DNA from: Candidatus Dormiibacterota bacterium
Lineage (GTDB): Bacteria > Chloroflexota > Dormibacteria > Aeolococcales > Bog-877
Length of the DNA: 14,445 nucleotides
Direction of reading: 5' to 3'
Assembly: GCA_030038765.1 (NCBI GenBank)
Contig: JASHRA010000050.1
Location: 1-14,445, forward strand
Below the pieces are notes generated by a model that saw nothing but the letters and a program-made list of their open reading frames with translations, was not told the origin of the DNA and did not search any database. Positions within the stretch are counted from its first letter, which is position 1, and the number at the start of each line of letters is the position of its first letter. Of this stretch, positions 1-6,032 are shown one piece after another. Made by a program: the position numbers and the translations under genes.

Positions 1-59
1 GCGGCCACGATCCAGGCCGAGCGGACGGCGGCGGCCAGGTCCTCGCTGCGCTGCAGCAT
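1..59 (-). CDS. Start of a gene downstream of atpZ, probably ATP synthase subunit I (partial)
   Basis: Only the first 19 codons are present (MLQRSEDLAAAVRSAWIVA) and the gene continues beyond the left edge. Its ATG shares one base with the TGA of the gene before it (TGATG), so the two are probably translationally coupled. A short polar start running into an Ala/Val/Trp stretch suits the beginning of the small membrane protein AtpI (ATP synthase subunit I). That protein commonly follows AtpZ and precedes atpB. The identity rests on position and this short N-terminus, so it is an inference. Confidence 0.45.
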   Translation of the reverse strand, partial: MLQRSEDLAAAVRSAWIVA

Positions 60-295
60 CACCCGCCCTGCTCCCGAAACGCGGACAGCCCCCGGTAGAC
101 GGCCAAGGATCCTCCCACCATTCCCAGCAACAGCCCGACCAGGGTGAACACGGGGAGGGTGCCGAAGTGCCGGTCCAGGACCAGCCCGGCCACGACTCCG
201 ATGACGACCGTGATCGAGAAAACTCCCACCAACGCGAAGGCGGCCCCGGGACCCGCCAGCCGCCCGGGCCGCCGCGGAGCTCCCTCCGAGGACAA
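59..295 (-). CDS. atpZ: AtpZ/AtpI-family small membrane protein of the ATP synthase locus
   Basis: A 78-residue protein with a basic, proline-rich N-terminus (about residues 1-18) and two membrane segments (about 20-40 and 46-68) joined by a short loop, V-L-D-R-H-F-G-T-L-P. The pattern LDRxxGTxPxFTLxGLLLGxxxG followed by a Tyr-Arg pair is typical of the AtpZ/AtpI family (putative F0F1-ATPase subunit). These proteins sit at the head of atp operons and have been linked to assembly of the c-ring and to Mg2+/Ca2+ handling. The start is TTG; no in-frame ATG or GTG gives a comparable protein. No good Shine-Dalgarno sequence is visible, but TAAGAT lies 9 nt upstream. The housekeeping block upstream (wecA, murA) is separated from it by two unrelated genes. 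Confidence 0.8.
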   Translation of the reverse strand: MSSEGAPRRPGRLAGPGAAFALVGVFSITVVIGVVAGLVLDRHFGTLPVFTLVGLLLGMVGGSLAVYRGLSAFREQGG

Positions 296-304
296 TTCGG
301 CGCG

Positions 305-310
305 ATCTTA
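305..310 (-). promoter_or_regulatory. Possible -10 box for atpZ
   Basis: On the minus strand TAAGAT lies 9 nt before the TTG start of atpZ, with no ribosome binding site between. That spacing would give a very short leader or none. No recognisable -35 hexamer is found 16-18 nt upstream, so the call is tentative. Confidence 0.35.
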
Positions 311-374
311 TCACGGCCAAGGCGCCCCGCCGGCCGCTCCCGGAACTGGCCCGGGAGCGCCCCGGGCCGGCTCA

Positions 375-380
375 TAAACT
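375..380 (+). promoter_or_regulatory. Possible -10 box of a leaderless transcript for the glycosyltransferase
   Basis: TAAACT ends exactly 6 nt before the GTG start at 387, and the bases between (gccgcc) hold no Shine-Dalgarno sequence. A TAnnnT box 6-7 nt before the start codon is the usual layout of leaderless transcripts in Actinomycetota. The gene at 12517 shows the same 6-nt spacing. No clear -35 element is visible. Confidence 0.45.
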
Positions 381-386
381 GCCGCC

Positions 387-1490
387 GTGGAGATCGGCAT
401 CGACGCCAGCCGGGCCTTCTGGGAGGAGCCCACCGGCATCGGCACCTACTCCACCGAGGTCATCTCCCGGCTCCTCCTCTCCCCGCCCGCGCCGATGCGC
501 CTCTACCTCAACCGGCAGCGGCCCCCGGAGACGCCTCGGCTGCCCCCCGGGTCGGAGTGGCGCTGCCTCCCCCTGGGTCGCGGCTGGACCGCCCTGCGCC
601 TGCGCTGGGAGCTCCGCCGCGACCCGCCGCGGCTGCTCTGGGTGCCCGCCTACCGGCTCCCCGGCGGCCGCCTGCCCCGCTCGGTCGTGACCGTGCACGG
701 GGTCGAGCACCGCTTCGCCGCCCAGGCCTACCCCGGAGCCGAGGCGCGCCGGGTGGAGAGCTTCGTGCGCGACACGCTCAGCCGGGCGGCGCGGGTCATC
801 AGCCCCTCGGAGACGACCAAGGCGGACCTCGTCAACCTCTACGGGGCCGATCCCTCACTGGTCACGGTCATCCCCCACGGCGTCTCGCCCGCGCTGGCGC
901 CGCTCCCCGAGGAGCGCCGCCGGGCCCAGCTGGAGCGGCTGGGCCTGAGCGGCCCCTACTTCCTCATGGTGGGCGCGCACCACCCGCGCAAGAACCTGCC
1001 CTTCCTGCTGCGGCAGTTCGCCGCCGCCTTCCCCCACGGCTCCGGCTCCCCCCGCCTGGTGGTGACCAACGCCGGCCGGCCGGCCCGGCCGGGAGCGGCG
1101 GGCCCGGGACTGGGCGACCGGCTGCTGCTCCTGGGCCACGTCCGGGGGGAGCCGCTGGCCGCCCTCTACGGGGGCGCCCTCGGGGTCTGCGTCCCCTCCC
1201 TCTACGAGGGCTTCGGCCTGCCCGCGCTGGAGGCGATGGCCTGCGCCGCCCCGGTCCTGGCCAGCCGCGTGGGGGCGGTCCAGGAGGTGGCCGAGGGAGC
1301 CGCCCTGCTGGTCGACGGGGACGACCCCGGGGCCTGGGTGGAGGGGCTGCGCCGCCTCTCCGAGGACGGGGCGCTGCGCTCCCACCTGGGCCAGCTGGGC
1401 CGGGCCCGGGCCGCCCGCTACAGCTGGGACGCCTCGGCCAGCGCCCACTCCCGGCTGCTGGCCGAGGAGCTGGGGCGCGCCCCCGGCTGA
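387..1490 (+). CDS. Glycosyltransferase family 4 (GT-B fold)
   Basis: A 367-residue GT-B glycosyltransferase that moves a sugar from a nucleotide donor to an unknown acceptor, probably at the inner face of the membrane during envelope or exopolysaccharide synthesis. The N-terminal acceptor domain has TGIGTYSTEV (16-25) near its start. The C-terminal domain has the GT4 signatures VGAHHPRKNL (196-205) and YEGFGLPALEAM (274-285), whose Glu275 and Glu283 form the EX7E motif that contacts the donor. HGVSPAL (165-171) is the usual link before the second domain. The length is normal for the family and both domains look intact. The GTG start follows a -10-like box by 6 nt, suggesting a leaderless mRNA. 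It is transcribed alone, divergent from atpZ and convergent with the ABC ATPase. Donor and acceptor cannot be read from the sequence. Confidence 0.88.
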   Translation: MEIGIDASRAFWEEPTGIGTYSTEVISRLLLSPPAPMRLYLNRQRPPETPRLPPGSEWRCLPLGRGWTALRLRWELRRDPPRLLWVPAYRLPGGRLPRSVVTVHGVEHRFAAQAYPGAEARRVESFVRDTLSRAARVISPSETTKADLVNLYGADPSLVTVIPHGVSPALAPLPEERRRAQLERLGLSGPYFLMVGAHHPRKNLPFLLRQFAAAFPHGSGSPRLVVTNAGRPARPGAAGPGLGDRLLLLGHVRGEPLAALYGGALGVCVPSLYEGFGLPALEAMACAAPVLASRVGAVQEVAEGAALLVDGDDPGAWVEGLRRLSEDGALRSHLGQLGRARAARYSWDASASAHSRLLAEELGRAPG

Positions 1491-1503
1491 GGCCCCGGCC
1501 TCA
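1488..1503. terminator. Palindrome carrying the stop codons of two convergent genes
   Basis: TGAGGCC-CC-GGCCTCA is a perfect 7-bp inverted repeat. Its left arm opens with the TGA of the glycosyltransferase and its right arm with the TGA (read as TCA) of the ABC ATPase. It could fold in either transcript and act as a small two-way terminator. There is no T-tract, so a termination role is inferred from position. Confidence 0.4.
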
Positions 1504-2652
1504 GGCCCTGGGCCAGGCCTGCGACTCGCCCTCGGCGGTGATCGAGACCACGGTGTCGCGGGACCAGCGGGAGGCGCCCCAGATGCGCACCCGGAGCAGC
1601 TCCGGGAGCTCGGGTGCCTGGCTCGCCACCGCCAGCACGCTGTCGTGGCCGTAGAACTCGGAGTGGACGACGCGGCCCAGCGCCTTGCCCGGGCCGGCGT
1701 CGGCGACGGTGATCTGCTCCGGCCGGACCAGGATCACCGCCGGCCCCGCCAGCGGGCCCAGGTCGGGGCGGGCCGGGCGCACCCGGAGGCGCCCCAGGAC
1801 GGTCTCGGCGACGCCGCCGCGCACCGTCCCCTCGACCAGGTTGGCGTCGCCCAGGAAGCGGGCCATCTCCAGGTCCACGGGGTCGCCGTAGAGGCGCTCG
1901 GGGGAGGCCAGCTGGGCGACCCGGCCGCGGCGCAGCACGGCCACCCGGTCGGAGAAGGAGAGCGCCTCCTCCTGGTCGTGGGTGACCAGCACGGTGGTGA
2001 CCCGGGAGCGGGCCAGGATCGAGCCCACCTCCTCCCGGACCGAGGCCCTGAGGCTCGGGTCCAGCGAGGAGAAGGGCTCGTCGAGGAGGAGCAGGCGGGG
2101 ATCGATGGCCAGGGCCCGGGCCAGGGCCACCCGCTGCTGCTGTCCGCCCGAGAGCTGGTGCGGGAAGCGGCCGCCCAGCCCCGACATGCCCACCATCTCG
2201 ATGAGGGCGTCGACCCTTCCCCGACCCCGCTCCGCCCGGGGCAGGCCGAAGCCGATGTTCTGGGCCACGCTGAGATGGGGGAAGAGGGAACCGTCCTGGG
2301 GCACGTAGCCGACCCGGCGCAGCTCGGGGCGGACCAGGTGCTGGCCGTCGTCCACGACCGTGCCGTCGAGCTCGATGCGACCGCGGTCGACCCGCTCCAG
2401 GCCGGCGATGAGGCGCAGCAGGGTGGTCTTGCCGCTGCCCGAGGGGCCGAGGATGGACGTGACCGAGCCCCGCTCGACCTCCAGCTCGAGGCCGGTCAGG
2501 ACGGTCGTCTCGCGGAACGACTTGTGCAGGTCGCGGATGCTGATGGCGGCCTGGGTCGGGCCCGGCCCGCCCGCTCCCCCGCCCGGCTGGGCCAGGCCCT
2601 GGGCTCCGGGGTCGGGCGCCCGCCCCGGAGATCCCGGCTTCAGAACGGCGAT
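1501..2652 (-). CDS. fbpC: Fe(III) ABC transporter ATP-binding protein, FbpC-like, with a non-canonical start
   Basis: ATPase of an iron(III) importer, on the cytoplasmic face, driving a permease that is not in this window. All ABC motifs are present (numbered from the ATC at 2652): Walker A GPSGSGKTT (69-77), Q-loop at Gln119, signature LSGGQ (167-171), Walker B LLLLDEP (187-193), D-loop SSLD (196-198) and H-loop His225. A C-terminal TOBE-type domain follows (RPEQI, then EFYGHDSVL), typical of FbpC. The frame is open to a TAA at 2692-2694, but between there and Walker A no ATG, GTG or TTG exists. GGAGGAG (2664-2658) sits 5 nt before ATC at 2652, so ATC is the best start. CTG at 2643 or 2595 and ATC at 2544 are alternatives, as is a sequence error. 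About 35 Gly/Pro-rich residues precede the ABC fold. It has its own promoter and operator, and its likely partner starts at 13963. Confidence 0.85.
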   Translation of the reverse strand: MAVLKPGSPGRAPDPGAQGLAQPGGGAGGPGPTQAAISIRDLHKSFRETTVLTGLELEVERGSVTSILGPSGSGKTTLLRLIAGLERVDRGRIELDGTVVDDGQHLVRPELRRVGYVPQDGSLFPHLSVAQNIGFGLPRAERGRGRVDALIEMVGMSGLGGRFPHQLSGGQQQRVALARALAIDPRLLLLDEPFSSLDPSLRASVREEVGSILARSRVTTVLVTHDQEEALSFSDRVAVLRRGRVAQLASPERLYGDPVDLEMARFLGDANLVEGTVRGGVAETVLGRLRVRPARPDLGPLAGPAVILVRPEQITVADAGPGKALGRVVHSEFYGHDSVLAVASQAPELPELLRVRIWGASRWSRDTVVSITAEGESQAWPRA

Positions 2653-2657
2653 GGGAG

Positions 2658-2664
2658 CTCCTCC
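2658..2664 (-). promoter_or_regulatory. Ribosome binding site of the ABC ATPase
   Basis: GGAGGAG on the minus strand is the only strong Shine-Dalgarno match between the promoter and the ABC fold. It points to ATC at 2652 (5-nt gap) or less well to CTG at 2643 (14-nt gap). It decides the start chosen for fbpC. Confidence 0.6.
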
Positions 2665-2691
2665 GGCTGGGTGGTCCCCGGGCTCCCGGGC

Positions 2692-2705
2692 TTAGGCCAG
2701 CCTAA
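2692..2705 (-). promoter_or_regulatory. DtxR-like metal-repressor operator upstream of fbpC
   Basis: TTAGGC-CA-GCCTAA is a perfect 6-bp inverted repeat with a 2-nt centre. It starts about 10 nt after the predicted transcription start of fbpC, a position suited to repression. The arms match the TTAGGT/ACCTAA half-sites of DtxR/IdeR boxes, but the classical box separates them by 7 nt. The site matches 11 of 14 bases of the palindrome at 13540-13553, which also controls an iron-transport operon. That a DtxR-family protein binds here is an inference. Confidence 0.65.
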
Positions 2706-2721
2706 CGTCAGCCTTAGTTCG

Positions 2722-2750
2722 AGCTTATCGGGGGCTCCGGCCGCTGTCAA
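2722..2750 (-). promoter_or_regulatory. Sigma-70-type promoter of fbpC
   Basis: On the minus strand, TTGACA (2750-2745), exactly 17 nt, then TAAGCT (2727-2722). Initiation is expected near 2715, giving a leader of about 60 nt that contains the palindrome 2692-2705 and the ribosome binding site at 2664-2658. This is one of two clear -35 hexamers in the window; the other belongs to the iron operon at 13589. Confidence 0.75.
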
Positions 2751-2787
2751 ATCCGAGTCAGGATAAGGAATTTGTCCGGGCCCGGGC

Positions 2788-3627
2788 TCAGCGCAGATAG
2801 AGCAGGCCCTGGCTGCCGAGCGCGCCGATCCGCTCCAGGGCCAGGTGCGCGCCCTTGGCGACGCAGTTCTGGGGGTCGGGGGGGACCCGGGTCCGGATCC
2901 CGGTCCGGCGCCCCAGACGCTCCCCCAGCTCGGTCAGGCCGAGGCTCCTGCCGGCCACCGTCAGGCCCTGCTCCCGGGCCCCCGACCGCAGCTCCGGGGG
3001 CAGCTGGTCGAGCAGCTCCTCGACCAGGCCGGCCAGCGTCTCCAGGCCGGCCTCGCTGTCCCAGGCCTGGGCCAGCCCGGCGATGGTCCCCCGGGGCGGG
3101 GTGCGGAAGTCGTGGGAGAGCAGCCCGTCGTGGGCCACGGCCGCCACCTGGGCCGCCTGGGGCACCAGGAAGAGGAGCGCCAGCGGGGTCCAGGCCGCCA
3201 CCGGCAGGCCCGCCCCGAGACAGGCCGCCAGGGGCACGTCGATGACGTGGGCCATGCGCGCACCCGAGGCCATGGCCGCCTCCAGCAGCTGGCGGCGGCC
3301 GGCCGTGGAGAGATCGGCCGGCAGGGCCAGCATCAGCTCGTGGCGGGAGAAGAGGACCCGCCCCACCACCCGCACCACGACCTGGCGCAGGAGGTGGCCG
3401 GCGGCCTCCTGGTCGGCCAGCTCTCGGACCCCGAGGGGCCAGGTCAGCTCGACGCCGGGGGAGTGCTCCGAGGCCAGCTCCAGGGCGGCCGCGCCCAGGG
3501 CCAGGGGCCGGCCTCCCTCCACCTGCCGGGCCAGCACCGCCGGCTCGTCCAGGACCAGGCCCTCGCCACGCATCCAGACCGCCACCCGGTCCGGCGCCAG
3601 CTCGATGCCGAGGCGGCGGGGCGCCAT
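2788..3627 (-). CDS. Reduced MreB-like actin-fold protein without recognisable nucleotide-binding motifs
   Basis: A 279-residue protein that follows MreB/Mbl along its length. Comparable stretches are GEGLVLDEPAVLA (21-33, like the MreB segment GKGIVLNEPSVVA), LMLALPADLSTAGRRQLLEAA (99-119), VIDVPLAACLGAGLPV (128-143) and NCVAKGAHLALE (254-265). The ATPase signatures are gone. The phosphate-1 loop reads GIELAPDRV (7-15) instead of a DxGTANT motif. The phosphate-2 position reads LLFLVPQAAQVAAVA (151-165) instead of VDIGGGTTEVAVI. The adenosine-motif position reads LTVAGRSLG (222-230) instead of LTGGGA. About 60 residues after phosphate-2 are missing, since MreB has about 340. The protein probably cannot bind ATP in the usual way and may act as a scaffold for wall synthesis. 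Its ATG overlaps the murA stop (TGATG), so it should be made with MurA. The family call rests on pattern matching. Confidence 0.7.
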   Translation of the reverse strand: MAPRRLGIELAPDRVAVWMRGEGLVLDEPAVLARQVEGGRPLALGAAALELASEHSPGVELTWPLGVRELADQEAAGHLLRQVVVRVVGRVLFSRHELMLALPADLSTAGRRQLLEAAMASGARMAHVIDVPLAACLGAGLPVAAWTPLALLFLVPQAAQVAAVAHDGLLSHDFRTPPRGTIAGLAQAWDSEAGLETLAGLVEELLDQLPPELRSGAREQGLTVAGRSLGLTELGERLGRRTGIRTRVPPDPQNCVAKGAHLALERIGALGSQGLLYLR

Positions 3628-4922
3628 CAGCCGGCCCCGGTCGGGGCGGTGTCCCCGGGCCAGCGGCGCAGGGTGGCGCCCAGCCCGGCCAGCTTGCGGG
3701 CCAGGTCGGCGTAGCCCCGGTCCAGGTGTTCCACGTTGGAGAGCCAGGTGGTGCCCTCGGCGCAGAGGCCGGCGATCACCAGGGCCGCCCCGGAGCGGAT
3801 GTCGGTGCAGGCCAGCTCGGCCCCGCGCAGGGGGGCGCCCCCCTGGACCATGGCGCTGCGCCCGTGGATGCGGATCTCGGCGCCCAGGCGGCGCAGCTGC
3901 TCCACGTGGCGGAAGCGGTTCTCGAAGAGGGCCTCGGAGATGACGCTCTGGCCCTCCGCCCGGGTCATGAGGGCGACGTACTGGGGCTGGAGGTCGGTGG
4001 CGAAGCCGGGGTGGGGCCAGGTGGTCATGTCCACCGCGCGCAGCTGGCCGGGCCTGGAGATGCGCAGCCAGGTGCCCCCCTCCTCCACCTCGCAGTTGGC
4101 CCAGCGCAGCTTGTGCAGCACCTGGCCCAGGTCGCTGCACTCGAGCTCCTCGATGAGCGCGTCCCCGCCGCTGGCGGCAACCGCCATGGCGAAGGTGCCG
4201 GCCTCGATGTAGTCGGCGCGGACCCGGTGCCGGACGGCGTGGAGGCGGCTCACGCCCTCGACCACGATGCGGTCGCCGCCGGCGCCGGAGATGCGCGCCC
4301 CCATGGCCCGGAGGCAGAGGGCGAGGTCGACCACGTGCGGCTCCCGGGCGGCGTTGGAGATGACGGTGATGCCGTCGGCCCGGGAGGCGGCCATGAGCAG
4401 GTTCTCGGTCCCGGTCACGGTGGGCAGGTCGAGCTGGATGTGGGCGCCGTGGAGCCGCTCCGCCCGGGCGTGGATGCCGTACTCGTCCTCGGTCACCTGG
4501 GCCCCCATGGCGCGCAGTCCCTCGAGGTGCTGCTCCACCCGTCGCAGGCCGATGTCGTCACCCCCGGGGAGGGGCAGGGAGACCGAGCCCCGGGAGGCCA
4601 GGAGCGGTCCCAGCAGCAGCAGCGAGGCCCGCATCCGCCGTCCCAGCTGGCTGTCCGGCTCGGTCCGGGTCACGGGCCGGGCGTCGATCTCGACCGCGCC
4701 CTGGGAGCGCTCCACCAGCGCTCCCAGGCCGCGCAGCAGCCGGCACATGGTCTCCACGTCCTCGATGGCGGGCACGTTCTCCAGCCGGAGCGGGCCGTCG
4801 GCGAGCAGGGCCGCCGCCATCTGGGGCAGGGCCGCGTTCTTGCTCCCGCTGACCGTGACCCGGCCCCGCAGCGGGGCCCCGCCCACGATCTCCAGCCGGT
4901 CCCCGGCGCCCGGCTCAGGCAC
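3627..4922 (-). CDS. murA: UDP-N-acetylglucosamine 1-carboxyvinyltransferase MurA, Cys-to-Asp type
   Basis: Adds enolpyruvate from PEP to UDP-GlcNAc, the first committed step of peptidoglycan synthesis, in the cytoplasm. At 431 residues it has the usual length. Visible motifs are SGSKNA (25-30, with the substrate-binding Lys28 and Asn29), LPLPGGDDIGLR (116-127), the catalytic-base region GFATDLQPQ (306-314, Asp310), FENRFRHVEQLRRLGA (333-348) and HLDRGYADL (399-407). In the active-site loop the usual PGGCAIG reads PGGDDIG, so Asp122 replaces the PEP-reactive Cys (Cys115 in E. coli). Cys-to-Asp enzymes, as in Mycobacterium tuberculosis and Chlamydia, stay active and resist fosfomycin. GTG start at 4922, with GGAG about 8 nt upstream, overlaps the end of wecA by 8 bases; the stop overlaps the start of the MreB-like gene. 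Confidence 0.96.
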   Translation of the reverse strand: MPEPGAGDRLEIVGGAPLRGRVTVSGSKNAALPQMAAALLADGPLRLENVPAIEDVETMCRLLRGLGALVERSQGAVEIDARPVTRTEPDSQLGRRMRASLLLLGPLLASRGSVSLPLPGGDDIGLRRVEQHLEGLRAMGAQVTEDEYGIHARAERLHGAHIQLDLPTVTGTENLLMAASRADGITVISNAAREPHVVDLALCLRAMGARISGAGGDRIVVEGVSRLHAVRHRVRADYIEAGTFAMAVAASGGDALIEELECSDLGQVLHKLRWANCEVEEGGTWLRISRPGQLRAVDMTTWPHPGFATDLQPQYVALMTRAEGQSVISEALFENRFRHVEQLRRLGAEIRIHGRSAMVQGGAPLRGAELACTDIRSGAALVIAGLCAEGTTWLSNVEHLDRGYADLARKLAGLGATLRRWPGDTAPTGAG

Positions 4923-6012
4923 GGGGCGGCTCCACCCCCGGGGCGGGCGGGTCGACCAGCCGGTGGTGGCGCAGGCCGCCGCGGTGCCAGACCCGCCAGA
5001 GCAGCAGGCCCAGGGCCAGGACCAGCAGGCCCAGGGCCACGGCCAGGATCTTACGGTGGCCGAAGAGGGCGAGCCCGAGGCAGCCCAGGATGGCGGTCAC
5101 CAGGTAGAACGTGACCGCGGTCTCCCGCTGGCTCAGCCCCAGGGCCAGCAGGCGGTGGTGCAGGTGGCGGGCGTCGGCGTGGGCGAAGCTCACCCCCTGG
5201 CGGCGCCGGCGCCAGATGGCGTAGGCGGTGTCGCCGATGGGCAGGGCCAGGGCCAGCACGGGCACGAAGAGGGCCAGGGCGACGGTCACCTTGGCCACGC
5301 CGAGGACGGTGATCACCCCCACCAGCATCCCCAGGAGGTGGGAGCCGGAGTCGCCCATGAAGATGCGCGCCGGGGCGAAGTTGAAGGCGAGGAATCCCAG
5401 GCAGGCGCCGATGAGCGCCGCCGAGAGCAGGATCACGCCCGCCTGTCGGGGCTCGACGGTGAGCCGGTTGACGGCGGCCAGGTAGAGGACGCCCCCGACG
5501 ATGGCCACCACCCCGGCGGCGAGGCCGTCGACGCCGTCCAGCAGGTTGATCGAGTTCTGCATGCCCATCAGCCAGATGACGGTGATGGGGATGGCGGCCC
5601 AGCCGAGGCGGAGGGCGAGCCCGGGCAGGCTGACGGAGCTGATGGTGATGGCGAAGACGCCCGCCACCAGGAGCGAGCACAGGGCCTGGATGGCGAGCTT
5701 GGTCCAGAAGGGCAGGCCGAGGACGTCGTCGAGGGCCAGGAGCACGGTCACCAGCGCCGCCACCACCGCGATCTGCCACCAGTCCTGGATCCCCCGCCCG
5801 AGGCAGACGAGGGCAGCCACGAAGCCGGCCATCATGGCCAGCCCGCCCAGGCGGCCGGTGGGCCGGGCGTGGATGTGGCGGCCGCCGGGGCGGTCCACGG
5901 CGCCGAGGCGGAAGCTGAGCCAGCGGGCCAGGGGGACGAAGGCCACGGTCACGCCGACGGCCACCAGCAGGATGGGCAGGGCGCTGAGGTAGTGGTTGGA
6001 GACGGTGGGCAA
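4915..6012 (-). CDS. wecA: MraY/WecA-family polyprenyl-phosphate sugar-1-phosphate transferase
   Basis: A 365-residue, multipass inner-membrane enzyme that transfers a HexNAc-1-phosphate from a UDP-sugar to undecaprenyl or decaprenyl phosphate and so begins a lipid-linked glycan. Family motifs occur in order: RPTGRLGG (50-57), LDDVLGLPFWTKL (94-106, Asp95-Asp96), MQNSINLLDGVDGLAAG (151-167, Asp159 and Asp162), NFAPARIFMGDSGS (211-224, Asp221) and HADARHLHHRLLALGLS (278-294, the His-rich loop that reads the sugar). NxxNLLDGVDGLA and the position between glyA and the atp genes favour WecA (also called TagO or Rfe) over MraY. The TTG start at 6012 is supported by GGGAG 4-5 nt upstream. The glyA stop lies 20 nt upstream and murA begins inside its last codons, so all three share a transcript. 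Confidence 0.9.
   Translation of the reverse strand: MPTVSNHYLSALPILLVAVGVTVAFVPLARWLSFRLGAVDRPGGRHIHARPTGRLGGLAMMAGFVAALVCLGRGIQDWWQIAVVAALVTVLLALDDVLGLPFWTKLAIQALCSLLVAGVFAITISSVSLPGLALRLGWAAIPITVIWLMGMQNSINLLDGVDGLAAGVVAIVGGVLYLAAVNRLTVEPRQAGVILLSAALIGACLGFLAFNFAPARIFMGDSGSHLLGMLVGVITVLGVAKVTVALALFVPVLALALPIGDTAYAIWRRRRQGVSFAHADARHLHHRLLALGLSQRETAVTFYLVTAILGCLGLALFGHRKILAVALGLLVLALGLLLWRVWHRGGLRHHRLVDPPAPGVEPPRA
5002..5039. repeat. Two 17-bp direct repeats inside wecA
   Basis: CAGCAGGCCCAGGGCCA occurs at 5002-5018 and again at 5023-5039, a 21-bp period and therefore in frame. It encodes a repeated L-A-L-G-L-L stretch in a C-terminal membrane helix. It is probably a slippage duplication tolerated in a hydrophobic segment. 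Confidence 0.6.
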
Positions 6013-6032
6013 GGAACTCCCGCCGGCGACGG

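Noticed and set aside
167..1654. A 495-residue open frame on the plus strand over the glycosyltransferase
   Set aside because: Its product is low-complexity Arg/Pro/Gly/Ala, the usual shadow of a high-GC gene. The frame starting at 387 encodes clear GT4 motifs.
1501..2355. The shorter ABC ATPase starting at the GTG at 2355
   Set aside because: This start would remove Walker A, which is present in the same open frame just upstream.
2355..2652. A frameshift in the ABC ATPase
   Set aside because: The frame is continuous from the TAA at 2692 through all ABC motifs. Only the start codon is unusual.
2766..2790. A terminator after the MreB-like gene (GC-rich self-complementary run near the stop)
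   Set aside because: The palindrome has no loop, and the bases after it are not a clear T-tract. The evidence is too weak to list.
2788..4140. A 450-residue minus-strand frame ending in the MreB-like sequence
   Set aside because: Its first 171 residues are an out-of-frame reading of murA. The real gene begins at the ATG at 3627, which overlaps the murA stop.
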